A stretch of 11,140 nucleotides of DNA from Bog-756 sp043784065 (GCA_043784065.1 JAYVYR010000223.1:1-11140); one strand, 5' to 3'; positions 1-8,100 are shown, numbered from the stretch's first letter. The notes: a model not told the origin generated them from the sequence alone. Numbers and translations are program-made.

Positions 1-68
1 TCCATCATGCACGCTGCACTGCGCTCTCGCACGCATCCGTCGCCAACTGCAACCGAACAAGCACTATC

Positions 69-83
69 GGTGGTCGCACCACC
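69..83 (-). terminator. Weak candidate terminator hairpin
   Basis: A 6-bp perfect inverted repeat (ggtggt / accacc) with a 3-nt loop lies about 70 nt downstream of the stop of the small membrane-protein gene at 152-478. On the minus strand it is followed by a moderately T-containing stretch (GATAGTGCTTGTTCGG) but not by a true U-run. It could end the leftward transcript. The rest of 1-151 shows no open frame, RNA gene or repeat that I can support. Confidence 0.25.
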
Positions 84-151
84 ACAATGCGTGCTCAATA
101 CGGGTCAATTCGAGAAGTTCAAGTGGCTAGCCGCCTCACCGAAAATGCCGC

Positions 152-478
152 TCAGGCGGGGATGACCTGGCCGAACGTACTACAAAGTCCGGCAGCCTCG
201 ATGAGGACGAAAGCGGCAACTACGGTCAGCACCACTGGGGCGCGCCAACGCGGGTTGACCCGGGCCATGGGCGTGGGCATGTACCAAGCGGGCAGAAGAC
301 CCGGAGTTCCGCCCCCGAGGTAGTCGGTGATGGGGACGGCATCGCGTGCGGGGGGCAGTCCAGCTTGAGCCGACAGGGCCAGCTCGGTGAGTTCGGCCTC
401 AGTGATAGGTGACGGGTCGCGGGTCGCGCCGCTGCGGGTCGTCCCGCCCTGGACATGATGCGGTGCATGGGGATCCAT
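152..478 (-). CDS. Small single-pass membrane protein, unknown function
   Basis: This encodes a 108-residue protein that I do not recognise as a named family. The start is well supported: ATG at 478 is preceded at 8 nt by a clean AAGGAG Shine-Dalgarno sequence (plus-strand 487-492). Residues 1-75 are polar and proline-rich, with a short acidic stretch (TEAELTELAL), and look cytoplasmic or disordered. A basic segment (ARVNPRWRAP) then precedes one hydrophobic helix of about 20 residues (VVLTVVAAFVLIEAAGL) close to the C-terminus. This order suggests a tail-anchored or N-in membrane protein. It is the last gene of the leftward series and follows two damaged genes, but is itself intact. The real reading frame is supported by the ribosome-binding site and the coherent membrane topology; the function is unknown. 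Confidence 0.65.
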   Translation of the reverse strand: MDPHAPHHVQGGTTRSGATRDPSPITEAELTELALSAQAGLPPARDAVPITDYLGGGTPGLLPAWYMPTPMARVNPRWRAPVVLTVVAAFVLIEAAGLCSTFGQVIPA

Positions 479-572
479 TGCACTGTCTCCTTCCTGCAGG
501 CACGCCGTGAAGCCGGCCGCCGGTGCCGTCGACGCTACACGGCTGGCAGGTAACAGAAACCGTCAGGCCTGG

Positions 573-1162
573 TCACAGCAGGTGGAGGCCGGCCTCTATC
601 AGGACGATGGACACACCCACCAGGACCAGTCCGGCCTCGTAGCCGACCCGTCGGTGCAGCGGCCGGTCGTGCCCGCCAGCCGTCCGGGTACCCACCACGG
701 CCAGTGCCAGCACGCCCACGCCGTCGGCGATCACGAAGGCGGTGCCTATCGTCCAGGCACGGAGTGCGGCCAAGAAGAAGGCGATGGTCGCAGGGACGGC
801 AGCCATCACTATTGACCACGAGCTCCGGAGCTGGGCTCGAACGTCGGCGATCCGCAGCTCGGTGTGGCTCGTCGAGCGGATGGACATCAGACGCGGCAGG
901 GCGTGGGCGAATCAGATGGCCACGGCCCCGACGATGACTACGCCGGCCGTGGTCAACCCGCCCGGGTTGGTCTCGAACGTGAGGCCGGCCACAGCTACCA
1001 GGGTGGCGATAGTGCCATAGACGTAGGCTCGGCCAGCCAGTGGGCCAACTTCGGGGGCTAGCGGAACGGGGGCTCGCCGGTCAGATCAGCCACGGTGTCG
1101 TGGCGGCCGGGGGACGGGTCGGGGATAGCTTTGGCGGACAGGACACGGGCATCGTCGGGCAC
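573..1162 (-). pseudogene. Disrupted multi-pass membrane protein gene
   Basis: The reading frame is interrupted. An intact part of 104 codons (ATG at 887, stop at 573) encodes about three membrane helices. Upstream in the same frame, coding-like sequence continues (LAGRAYVYGTIATL, then GVVIVGAVAI) but is separated by a TGA at 912-914, where Trp (TGG) would fit. Further upstream that frame has no start codon. Coding character instead moves to the neighbouring frame (VPDDARVLSAK to DLTGEPP, possible GTG at 1162) and can be joined by one extra C in a run of five at 1068-1072. Restored this way, the product would be a protein of just under 200 residues with about five membrane helices, in a family I do not recognise. 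The left boundary is firm and the right boundary is approximate. A shortened protein from 887 could still be made, but no good Shine-Dalgarno supports that start. Confidence 0.55.
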
Positions 1163-1184
1163 TCCTCCCTGAGGAGTCGCCGTC

Positions 1185-1612
1185 TCATTCCCGTAGGCCG
1201 GTGCTCTCCTGGACCCACCGCGAGGCCAGCTCTCGAGATACACCCCAGGCCCTTGCCACCTCGCCGATCGACCGGCCATCCAGCACCTGGATGGCCACCA
1301 GGACGAGGAGGACGCGGTGCCGGGCCGCCTCGAAGCCGCGAAGGGCGTCGGTAATGGCAGCCGCCATGCGTCGGCACGGACGTCGGGGAGGCCACCGGTG
1401 ACCTCGTGGTCGACCCGCATCTCGTCGAGGACCTTCCGGCAGATGGCCTCGTGGGCGTTCAGTTCCGACCGGAGGACCGACGTGGCCCCGATCAGCCCCT
1501 CGAGGCCGTCGGCCGTCGACTGCTCGAGGTCATGTTCGATGCGTGCCGGTCCCTGCTCGACCGTCACCGGACTGCCCTGCTCTCTCGGACCCGCCTTCCG
1601 AGCGCAGCTCAT
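1185..1612 (-). pseudogene. Small helix-turn-helix protein gene with a one-base frameshift
   Basis: The start is strong: ATG at 1612 has GGAGGT 6 nt upstream (plus-strand 1619-1624). The first 83 or so codons encode a helical, charged N-terminal region (IEHDLEQSTADGLEGLIGA, then LRSELNAHEAICRKVLDEM). Around 1361-1362 the coding signal moves to the next frame, which encodes a matching continuation: ITDALRGFEAARHRV, then a helix-turn-helix (GRSIGEVARAWGVSRELASR) and a stop at 1185. Adding one G at that point gives a smooth ...ADAWRAAITDALRGF... junction and a protein of about 143 residues, so a single-base loss in a G run is the simplest reading. Left in its own frame, the first part would run on to 1058 through arginine/serine/tryptophan-rich shadow sequence. 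The gene lies 85 nt after murF-alr on the same strand. It is probably a small DNA-binding protein, now broken unless the base is a sequencing error or a recoding site. Confidence 0.6.
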
Positions 1613-1697
1613 CGCTGTACCTCCGACTGCTCTGTCACCCGTGAGTGACCCGCGTACCCTGACCAGCCTGTAACCGCGGTGACGTCCTTTGTCGGAA

Positions 1698-4241
1698 TCA
1701 GTTGACGCGGGGCACACGGGCCAGGATCTCGGCCACCACCTCGTAAGGCGACGTCCCGAGCCAACCGGCGATCTGCGTGGCCGGTACCTCGGCACTCCCC
1801 TGGCGGCCGATCAGGACGACCTCGTCGCCCCGGCGCACGCCGTCGATGTCGGTCACGTCGATCGAGATCTGATCCATCGACACCCGCCCGGCCAACGGGG
1901 CCGGGCGACCGCGGACCAGCACGTGGCGCCACGTGGCCGGGGCCCGACGCAGCCCGTCGGCGTAGCCGACCGGCACGGTGGCTACCCGACTGGCTCGCTC
2001 CGCCGTCCACGTATGGCCGTAGCCCACCGACTCGCCCACGCCCAGTTCGTGGACTTGGGCCACCTGCGCCTTCCACGCCAGCGCGGGCCGCAGGTCGTCT
2101 ACCGCCACCTCGGCACCGGGCGGCAGGCCGTAGACGGCGATGCCCGGGCGCACCAGGTCGAAGGTGGTGTCGGGGCGGCAAAGCAAGGCGGCACTGTTGG
2201 CGGCGTGCACCAGGGTCGGGCGGTCCCCTGTCGACTCGAGGTCGTCTACCACAAGCCCGAATGCCCGGAGCTGGGCTTCGGTGGCGGCCACGCCGACGGG
2301 CGACAGGTCGTCAGCACAGGCGAAGTGGGTGAACAGGCCTCCCACCTTGAGGCCGTCCACGGCACCGAGCTCCCGGACGAATTCGGCCGCCGAGTCAGCG
2401 GGCACGCCCAACCGGTGCATGCCCGTGTCCACCTTCACGTGCACGGCCGCCGTCGAGTCGAGGGCCCGGGCGGCGGCGGCGATGTCGCTGGCAGTCTCGA
2501 TGTCGAACACGGTGAGGGTGAGGTCGAGTCCCACCGCCTCGCGGGCCTGCCAGCCCGGGGTGTACCCGAGGACGAGGACCGGTGCCCGGATGCCGGCCAG
2601 CCGCAGGGTCCGGGCCTCGGGCACGCATGCCACGCCGAGCCAGGTGGCGCCGCTGCGCAGAGCGGTGTGCGCCACCTGGACGGCGCCGTGCCCGTAGGCG
2701 TCGGCCTTCAGGACCACCATCATCTCCGCCTCCGGCGCTCTGGCGCCCAACCGGCGGACGTTGTGGGCGATGGCGGAAAGGTCGATCTCGAGCCACGTGG
2801 GCCGGTCGGGTTGGACGATACTGAGCGACTTCCACGCCCGGTCCTGGCGGACCAGCAGCTCGCGGGCATCATCACCTTCGTCGAGCAGGCGTTCGACGAC
2901 CCGTTCCATCCGGGCCGCCGCGCTCCCCTTGACCAGGACCACGGTCTCGGGCCCGAGATGGGGAACCACCTCGGATGCGGCGTCCTCCGGGGTGAAGGTG
3001 ATGGCCACCAGGTCAGGGTCGAGCCCGGACTTGCACGCGGTGTCGGCGATCCACGCGGCCGCATTGCCTTGGGTGACCAGGCGGTCGACGACCTCCGCGG
3101 CCCGCACACCCACCTGGCGGTGGAGCTCCTCGCTGGCCGGACCGAGCTCAGCCATGTCGCCGAGGACGGCGATGCGCGGCCGGCCCGGAAGCCGGGCCAA
3201 GGTGTCCAACCCTGCCAGCATCGATCGTGGGGCCGCATTATAGGTGTCGTCGAGGAGCAGACTGCCGCTCCGTCCGGCCAGGGGGCGGAGTCGGCCCGGC
3301 ACGACCTGAGCCCGGCCGATTGCGGCCACCGCGTCGTCGCGGTCGACGCCGAACCACTCGCCCACGGCCAGGGCGGCCAAGGCGGCGGAGGTGCAGTGGG
3401 CGCCGATGAGCGGGACTTCCACGCGCGCCGTCCAGTCACCGCGTCGACAGGTGAACGACGTACCCGAGGCCGATACCTCGATGTCCTCTGCCCGGAACCC
3501 GGCGTCGTGGGCACGGCCAAAGGTGACCACCGGCGCCGGGCCGGCGCCCGTCATTGCCAACACCCGCGGGTCATCGGCGTTGAGCACGGCCAACCCGTCG
3601 GCGGGCAGGTGGCCAACCAGCGCCGATTTCTCGCGGGCCACCCCGTCGACGTCGCCGAGCGCGACCAGATGGGCGGCATCCACCGCCGTCACCACGCCCA
3701 CCTCTGGCGGGGCCATGGCGCACATGGCGTCGATCTCGCCGAAGTGGCCTGTGGCCATCTCCACCACGGCAACCCGGTGCTCAGGTCGAAGACCACCGAG
3801 GGCGACGGCCAGACCGAAGCGTCCGCTGAAGTTGCCCGGTGTACGGAAGACGGTGAACCGGGTGGCGAGCACGTCGGCGATCAGTTCCTTGGTACCGGTC
3901 TTTCCCACCGTGCCAGTAACCGCCACCACCCGCGGGGCCCAGGCCCGCAGCACGTGGGCCCCGTAGCGCTCCATGGCCGACACCGTGTCGTCCACCACCA
4001 GGGAGGGGCAGTGTTCAGGCACCGTAGATGCGTCGTCGACCAGCACGGCCATCGCTCCGCGGGCCCAGGCGTCAGCCACGAAGTCGTGCCCATCGCCCCG
4101 CGTGGTCCGCACGGCCACGAAGAGATCGCCGGTCTCCACCAACCTAGAGTCGAAGCAGAATCGCTCATATCGGCCGGCGTGAGCCGGGCCTCTCACGTCG
4201 AGGCCGGGAACGGCAGCGGCTAGGTCATCGAGTCGGATCAT
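1698..4241 (-). CDS. murF-alr: Bifunctional MurF-type ligase fused to alanine racemase
   Basis: This 847-residue fusion has a Mur ligase domain at about 1-460. It contains the P-loop GTVGKTGTK (110-118, K114), an EK at 204-205 matching the carbamylated lysine, NADD (221-224), DDTYNAAP (331-338) and GDMAELG (361-367). The fold-type III alanine racemase domain covers about 482-847, with the PLP lysine K512 in LKADAYGHG, MHRLG (608-612), HAANSA (679-684), YGH with catalytic Tyr741, PVGYADG (757-763) and GRVSMDQ (785-791). MurF adds D-Ala-D-Ala to UDP-MurNAc-tripeptide in the cytosol, and Alr makes D-Ala using PLP. The start at 4241 is chosen over an upstream in-frame ATG at 4364 because GGGAGG lies 7 nt before it and the domain begins there; the longer form would overlap the previous gene. 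The spacing from that gene is 19 nt. The MurF half is divergent: GKTGTK instead of GKTTTK, and YNAAP instead of YNANP. MurF-Alr fusions are familiar from Bacteroidetes, so one here is notable. Confidence 0.92.
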   Translation of the reverse strand: MIRLDDLAAAVPGLDVRGPAHAGRYERFCFDSRLVETGDLFVAVRTTRGDGHDFVADAWARGAMAVLVDDASTVPEHCPSLVVDDTVSAMERYGAHVLRAWAPRVVAVTGTVGKTGTKELIADVLATRFTVFRTPGNFSGRFGLAVALGGLRPEHRVAVVEMATGHFGEIDAMCAMAPPEVGVVTAVDAAHLVALGDVDGVAREKSALVGHLPADGLAVLNADDPRVLAMTGAGPAPVVTFGRAHDAGFRAEDIEVSASGTSFTCRRGDWTARVEVPLIGAHCTSAALAALAVGEWFGVDRDDAVAAIGRAQVVPGRLRPLAGRSGSLLLDDTYNAAPRSMLAGLDTLARLPGRPRIAVLGDMAELGPASEELHRQVGVRAAEVVDRLVTQGNAAAWIADTACKSGLDPDLVAITFTPEDAASEVVPHLGPETVVLVKGSAAARMERVVERLLDEGDDARELLVRQDRAWKSLSIVQPDRPTWLEIDLSAIAHNVRRLGARAPEAEMMVVLKADAYGHGAVQVAHTALRSGATWLGVACVPEARTLRLAGIRAPVLVLGYTPGWQAREAVGLDLTLTVFDIETASDIAAAARALDSTAAVHVKVDTGMHRLGVPADSAAEFVRELGAVDGLKVGGLFTHFACADDLSPVGVAATEAQLRAFGLVVDDLESTGDRPTLVHAANSAALLCRPDTTFDLVRPGIAVYGLPPGAEVAVDDLRPALAWKAQVAQVHELGVGESVGYGHTWTAERASRVATVPVGYADGLRRAPATWRHVLVRGRPAPLAGRVSMDQISIDVTDIDGVRRGDEVVLIGRQGSAEVPATQIAGWLGTSPYEVVAEILARVPRVN

Positions 4242-4260
4242 CAGGTCGCCTCCCGATCCC

Positions 4261-6738
4261 TCAACCGGCCTGAGGGGCCCGGTCGGGACGGGACCGGCGT
4301 TCGAACCGTTCGATTCCAGCATCGACGATGCGCCCGAGCACGGACCAGGGGGGTGCGGAGTCACTGTCGGCGAGCCATTGCGAGTAGAAGACGGTGGCCT
4401 CCGTGAGTCCGCACAGCGAGTTCACCTCCAACAGGTAGACCTCGTCCCTCTGTCGATCCCAAAATACGTCGAGCCGGGCGTACCCCTCGATCCCGAAAGC
4501 CCGAGCGACCTGTTCGACCCGGAGGCGCACTCTTTCGGCCACACCGTCTGATACGAACAGATCGAGGGCCAGGTTGGTGCCTACCCCGCTCTGGAACTTC
4601 TGCTGGAGGGTCAACTCGTTGGCCGCCACCGTCACGCTGGGCACGGCCGCCACCAGGCCGCGTCCTGGACGGTCCAGCACGGCCACGGTCAGCTCGATGA
4701 ACTGCTTTGACGCGAACCAGGGTCGCAATGCCTCAAGATTGAGATCACCTGACGGGAACTCGATGGGAACCGGGTCGACGAAGGCCCGTTCGACCAGCCA
4801 CCGCCTCGGGGCCGGCACCGGCATGGCGACGGTCGACACCCGCCCCCGCAGGTCGGCCCGCGTCTCGTCGCCGGCGAACTCGGGCGCTTCGGCAACGATG
4901 GCGGCGAAGAACCGCTCCATCACCTCGGGCCCTTGAAGCAGCTTGACCCCGGTAGAACATCCGTCAGTGGCCGGCTTGCACACCAGCGCGCGCGCAGCCA
5001 GTTCGTCGCACAGTGCGGCGTAACGGGTGGGCGCAGCCCCCGGGGTGGACATTTCGTCGAGCCACGACCCGAGCTCAAAGATGTCGACCTCTCGCTGGGC
5101 CGGAGCGCCTACCCCTGGTAGTTCGAGTTCCCGCACCCACGCGGCTGTGGCCGCTTTGTCGGCAGCCATGTCGGCGACCCTTGGACCTGACCCGTTGTAG
5201 GGAGTGCCGAGGGCTTCCAGGGCGAGCTGGAGGCGGCCGTCCTCGCCAGGGCCCCCGTGCAGCGCCAGGAACACGAACTCGGCCTCGTCAGCTACATCTG
5301 CGAGCGGCCCCGTCCGGCCGATGCGCAATGCCGAGCGGGCCGGGCCTTCGCCGGCGTTGAAGTCAGCCCGCACGGCCGCGCTCACGGACTCGATGGTGGC
5401 CCGGCGGACCGGATCGCCGACGAGTGCCTGGATCTCCTCCACGTCGTGGTGGAGTACGTAGAACAATCCGATCTCGGTGTACCGGCTCTGGAGGTCCATC
5501 AAGTAGAAGCGCACGTCGCTGCCCGAAGCCAGGAGCGACAGTCCGACGAAGCAGCCACTCTGGCGGCTCACTTGGCGTTCGCTGGTCGGTCCGCCCAGCA
5601 CCACGTGGATTCGGCGGGCACCCTCGCCGGCCGGCACCACGTTTTGAGCTGTCACCGGTCCCCCACCTGCAGCAGCCCGCAGCAGCCCCATGATGAGGTG
5701 CCGATGGTCGATACCGACCATGGCTGCCTGCTGGAAGACGAAGCTGGAAAAACCCATTCCCCCGATTCCGTTGACGTCGGTGACCACAACAGTGCCGTCG
5801 TCGGTGAGGAAGCCATCGATGCGGGCCATGTGGCGGAGTCCGAGTACCCCGAAGGCTACAGCTGCCGTTCCGCGGATGGCATCGAGGACGCCGCTGTCGA
5901 CCCGCATCGGCGTGTGGTGCATCACTCCCGACCCGTGCAGGTACTTCTCCTCCGTGCCGTAGACGAGACTGGCAGCTGGCTTCTCCACCTCGGTCGGGGC
6001 CAACGCCACCGGCGTTCCGTCCGGACCGTCCAGGACCGCCACCGAAAACTCGGTCCCGCGCAGAAATTCCTCGACGAGCACCGCTCCGCCACCCCCGGCA
6101 AAGGCAGCCGCGACGGCATCGCCCAGCGGGCCTAGATCGGATCGCACCACATCCACGCCGAACGACGACCCACCAGCCAAAGGTTTGACGGCCACCAGGT
6201 CGTGGGTTGATCCGCTGGTGCCTCCGAGGACCGGCTTCAGGTCGGCCAGCGTGGCAAGCACCCCGGCCCGATCGGCATCCCATTCGACACGGGACACCGA
6301 GCGGTGGGCCGGCACCGGGAACCCGGCCGAGGCGAGGGTGGAATAGCAGGCCTGCTTGTCGAGCGTGCGCGCCAGGGCATCGGGCCGGCTGAATACATAG
6401 GGCACGCCCCATGCCTCGAACCGGCTCTGCAGCGCGCCGTCCTCACCGAACTCCCCATGGATCAGAGGGACGGCCACATCGTGGGACCGGGCCAGATCGG
6501 CCACTTCATCCCACGTCAGCTCCAGGTCGAGCGAAGTGAGCTGCGACTCGAAATCGGCACAAGTGTTGGCGTAGTAGTACACCGGCGGCACGCGGTAGGC
6601 CCGAAGGGCACGGTCGACGAATACCACGGTGAGTTCGGCCGTCGGATCGGCCTGCAGGTACGTGACCCATGGCTTGATGGATCCCGCGCTGATGTCACGC
6701 TCCTGGCTCGGACCGCCGAAGAAGAGGAGGACCCTCAC
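4261..6738 (-). CDS. ddl: Tandem (double-length) D-alanine--D-alanine ligase
   Basis: The 825-residue protein holds two D-Ala-D-Ala ligase units, where the usual enzyme has about 300-370 residues. Half 1 (about 1-370) has FGGPSQERDIS (7-17), HGEFGEDG (94-101), DK (127-128), VKP..GGSSFG (184-194), VEEFLRGTEFSV (222-233) and ARIDGF ending in TDVNGIGGMG (305-329). Half 2 (about 376-825) has LGGPTSERQVS (381-391), HGGPGEDG (494-501), a DK at 527-528, CKPATDGCSTGV (587-598), KFQSG (714-718) and ARLDVF ending in LEVNSLCGLT (754-779). Both halves keep the ATP-grasp elements, so both could bind ATP. Half 2 has the more canonical EVN metal-binding end; half 1 ends in DVN. Start GTG at 6738 overlaps the murF stop by 4 nt (GTGA), implying translational coupling. 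The layout, and motifs such as KPATDGCSTGV, resemble my recollection of the tandem DDL homologue of plants. The role is D-Ala-D-Ala synthesis for peptidoglycan; D-Ala-D-X specificity cannot be excluded. Confidence 0.9.
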   Translation of the reverse strand: MRVLLFFGGPSQERDISAGSIKPWVTYLQADPTAELTVVFVDRALRAYRVPPVYYYANTCADFESQLTSLDLELTWDEVADLARSHDVAVPLIHGEFGEDGALQSRFEAWGVPYVFSRPDALARTLDKQACYSTLASAGFPVPAHRSVSRVEWDADRAGVLATLADLKPVLGGTSGSTHDLVAVKPLAGGSSFGVDVVRSDLGPLGDAVAAAFAGGGGAVLVEEFLRGTEFSVAVLDGPDGTPVALAPTEVEKPAASLVYGTEEKYLHGSGVMHHTPMRVDSGVLDAIRGTAAVAFGVLGLRHMARIDGFLTDDGTVVVTDVNGIGGMGFSSFVFQQAAMVGIDHRHLIMGLLRAAAGGGPVTAQNVVPAGEGARRIHVVLGGPTSERQVSRQSGCFVGLSLLASGSDVRFYLMDLQSRYTEIGLFYVLHHDVEEIQALVGDPVRRATIESVSAAVRADFNAGEGPARSALRIGRTGPLADVADEAEFVFLALHGGPGEDGRLQLALEALGTPYNGSGPRVADMAADKAATAAWVRELELPGVGAPAQREVDIFELGSWLDEMSTPGAAPTRYAALCDELAARALVCKPATDGCSTGVKLLQGPEVMERFFAAIVAEAPEFAGDETRADLRGRVSTVAMPVPAPRRWLVERAFVDPVPIEFPSGDLNLEALRPWFASKQFIELTVAVLDRPGRGLVAAVPSVTVAANELTLQQKFQSGVGTNLALDLFVSDGVAERVRLRVEQVARAFGIEGYARLDVFWDRQRDEVYLLEVNSLCGLTEATVFYSQWLADSDSAPPWSVLGRIVDAGIERFERRSRPDRAPQAG

Positions 6739-8048
6739 CGGGTCGCCGCTCCATCGCGCAAACGTGCGGCCAGTCGATCGAGACCAACAGTTCGGCTGGC
6801 CTTGAGGAGCACCACGCTGTCCGGTGGCAGTCCCTCGATCAGATCGAGCGCATCGTCCAGACCATCGACCGGCTTTCCCGGGTAAGGGGCGCCGCCGACG
6901 GCCACCACCTCAATTCCAAGCGAACCGGCGAGGACGCCCATCCGCCGGTGTGCGTCGACGCTCCCCTCTCCGAGCTCCGCCATCTCGCCCAGCACCGCCA
7001 CCCTGCGGGGGGCGTCCACCAGGGCCAGATTCCGCAATGCGGCGGCCATCGAGGCCGGATTGGCATTGTAGGAATCGTTCAGGACCCGCAGGCCCGAGGG
7101 GGCCCGCCAGAATTCGTCCCGCAGCGCGCTCCCTTCAGCAGAGGCCACCCCGGCCAGAGCGAGTTCGAGGCTCACTCCGGCACACACGGCGACGGCCACT
7201 GCTGCCGCAGCGTTGGATGCCTGGTGGTCGCCGCGGACGGCCAGGGTGATCTCCCCTGAACCCCACGGCGACTCGATCCGCACCGTGGGACGGAGCTCGT
7301 CGTCGCGATCGACGACGACGCCCCGCACGTCGCCCGAGCCGCAGCCGAACGTCACGACGGTGGCTACCGTGCGACGGCGCACGTCGGGGCCGCACTCCAC
7401 GTCATTCAGGACTGCATACCCACTGCGGGGCAGGCCCTCGAGCAACGAGCCCTTTTCGACGGACACGCCAACAAGCCCACCCAGGTGCTCCGCATGGGCG
7501 GTGCCGATGGAGGTGATGACCCCGATCATCGGACGGGTCAGGTCGCGCAGTTTGGCGATGTCCCCGGGGTGCCGGGCACCCAATTCGAGCACGAGCGCCT
7601 CGGTGCCGTCCGGCGTGCCCAGCAGGGTGAGCGGCACGCCGAGTTCGTTGTTGAATGAAGCATGGGTGGCATGGGTTCGGAAGTGGGCTGCCAGGCCGCC
7701 GGCCGCCAGGTCTTTGACCGTCGTCTTTCCCACCGAACCGGTGATCCCGATCACCAGGTCGCTGACCCGGTCCCGGGCATGGGTGCCCAAGGCCCACAGC
7801 GCAGCCGATGTATCGTCCACCCGCACTGCAGTGGCGCCCTCGGGCATGTGAGCGGTGAGGTAGGCAGGGGCTCCGGCAGCCAGCGCCGCACCGATGAAGT
7901 CATGGCCGTTTCGGGCGGCTTCTACCGGGACGAACAACTGGCCGGCCACCAGTGTCCGGGAGTCGGTGCAGCCGCCGTCCACCGTGACATCCGGACCGAC
8001 CAGTTCCCCCCCTACGGCGGCCGCCACGGCAGAGGTGCTTAGCTTCAC
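6735..8048 (-). CDS. murF: UDP-N-acetylmuramoyl-tripeptide--D-alanyl-D-alanine ligase (MurF)
   Basis: This 437-residue protein has the normal MurF length and all the family landmarks. They are the N-terminal substrate domain with TDSR (28-31) and NGHDF (47-51), the P-loop GSVGKTT (104-110, K108), SFNNELGVPLTLL (131-143), ELGARHPGDI (155-164), AHAEHLG (184-190), an EK at 198-199 matching the carbamylated lysine, NDSYNANPASM (324-334) and LGEMAELG (353-360). It catalyses ATP-dependent addition of the D-Ala-D-Ala dipeptide to UDP-MurNAc-tripeptide in the cytoplasm, the last cytosolic step of the stem peptide. The start is GTG at 8048. It has no convincing Shine-Dalgarno, but the family's N-terminal beta strand begins directly after it. 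It is the first gene of the three-gene wall operon and overlaps the tandem ligase gene by 4 nt. It is more canonical than the MurF domain of the downstream fusion, so this copy is likely the housekeeping enzyme. Confidence 0.93.
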   Translation of the reverse strand: MKLSTSAVAAAVGGELVGPDVTVDGGCTDSRTLVAGQLFVPVEAARNGHDFIGAALAAGAPAYLTAHMPEGATAVRVDDTSAALWALGTHARDRVSDLVIGITGSVGKTTVKDLAAGGLAAHFRTHATHASFNNELGVPLTLLGTPDGTEALVLELGARHPGDIAKLRDLTRPMIGVITSIGTAHAEHLGGLVGVSVEKGSLLEGLPRSGYAVLNDVECGPDVRRRTVATVVTFGCGSGDVRGVVVDRDDELRPTVRIESPWGSGEITLAVRGDHQASNAAAAVAVAVCAGVSLELALAGVASAEGSALRDEFWRAPSGLRVLNDSYNANPASMAAALRNLALVDAPRRVAVLGEMAELGEGSVDAHRRMGVLAGSLGIEVVAVGGAPYPGKPVDGLDDALDLIEGLPPDSVVLLKASRTVGLDRLAARLRDGAATR

Positions 8049-8100
8049 CGTGGGGTTCCGACCCGGAATCTCGAGAGGGCGCGCTCAGGGGGATTCGGGA

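Noticed and set aside
912..914. TGA as selenocysteine or reassigned to Trp
   Set aside because: The major genes I checked here (murF, ddl, murF-alr, the repeat protein) end in TGA, so it works as a stop, and there is no selenoprotein-like context or obvious recoding hairpin. A nonsense change is simpler.
1058..1360. Continuation of the HTH gene in its original frame to a stop at 1058
   Set aside because: Its first part is Arg/Ser/Trp-rich shadow sequence, while the neighbouring frame encodes a clear helix-turn-helix that continues the protein.
1634..1649. gtcac...gtgac hairpin between murF-alr and the HTH gene as a terminator
   Set aside because: The stem is only 5 bp with no T-run after it, and it sits just before the ribosome-binding site of the next gene.
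1689..4223. Plus-strand open frame of 844 codons opposite murF-alr
   Set aside because: The opposite strand encodes a full MurF-Alr with all active-site motifs. The plus frame is rich in His, Gly, Arg and Val-Asp repeats typical of an antisense shadow in GC-rich DNA, and has no recognisable domain.
4242..4364. Upstream in-frame start giving murF-alr 41 extra residues
   Set aside because: The extra residues are low-complexity and lie over the end of the tandem Ddl gene. The start at 4241 has a proper GGGAGG at 7 nt and matches the beginning of the MurF domain.
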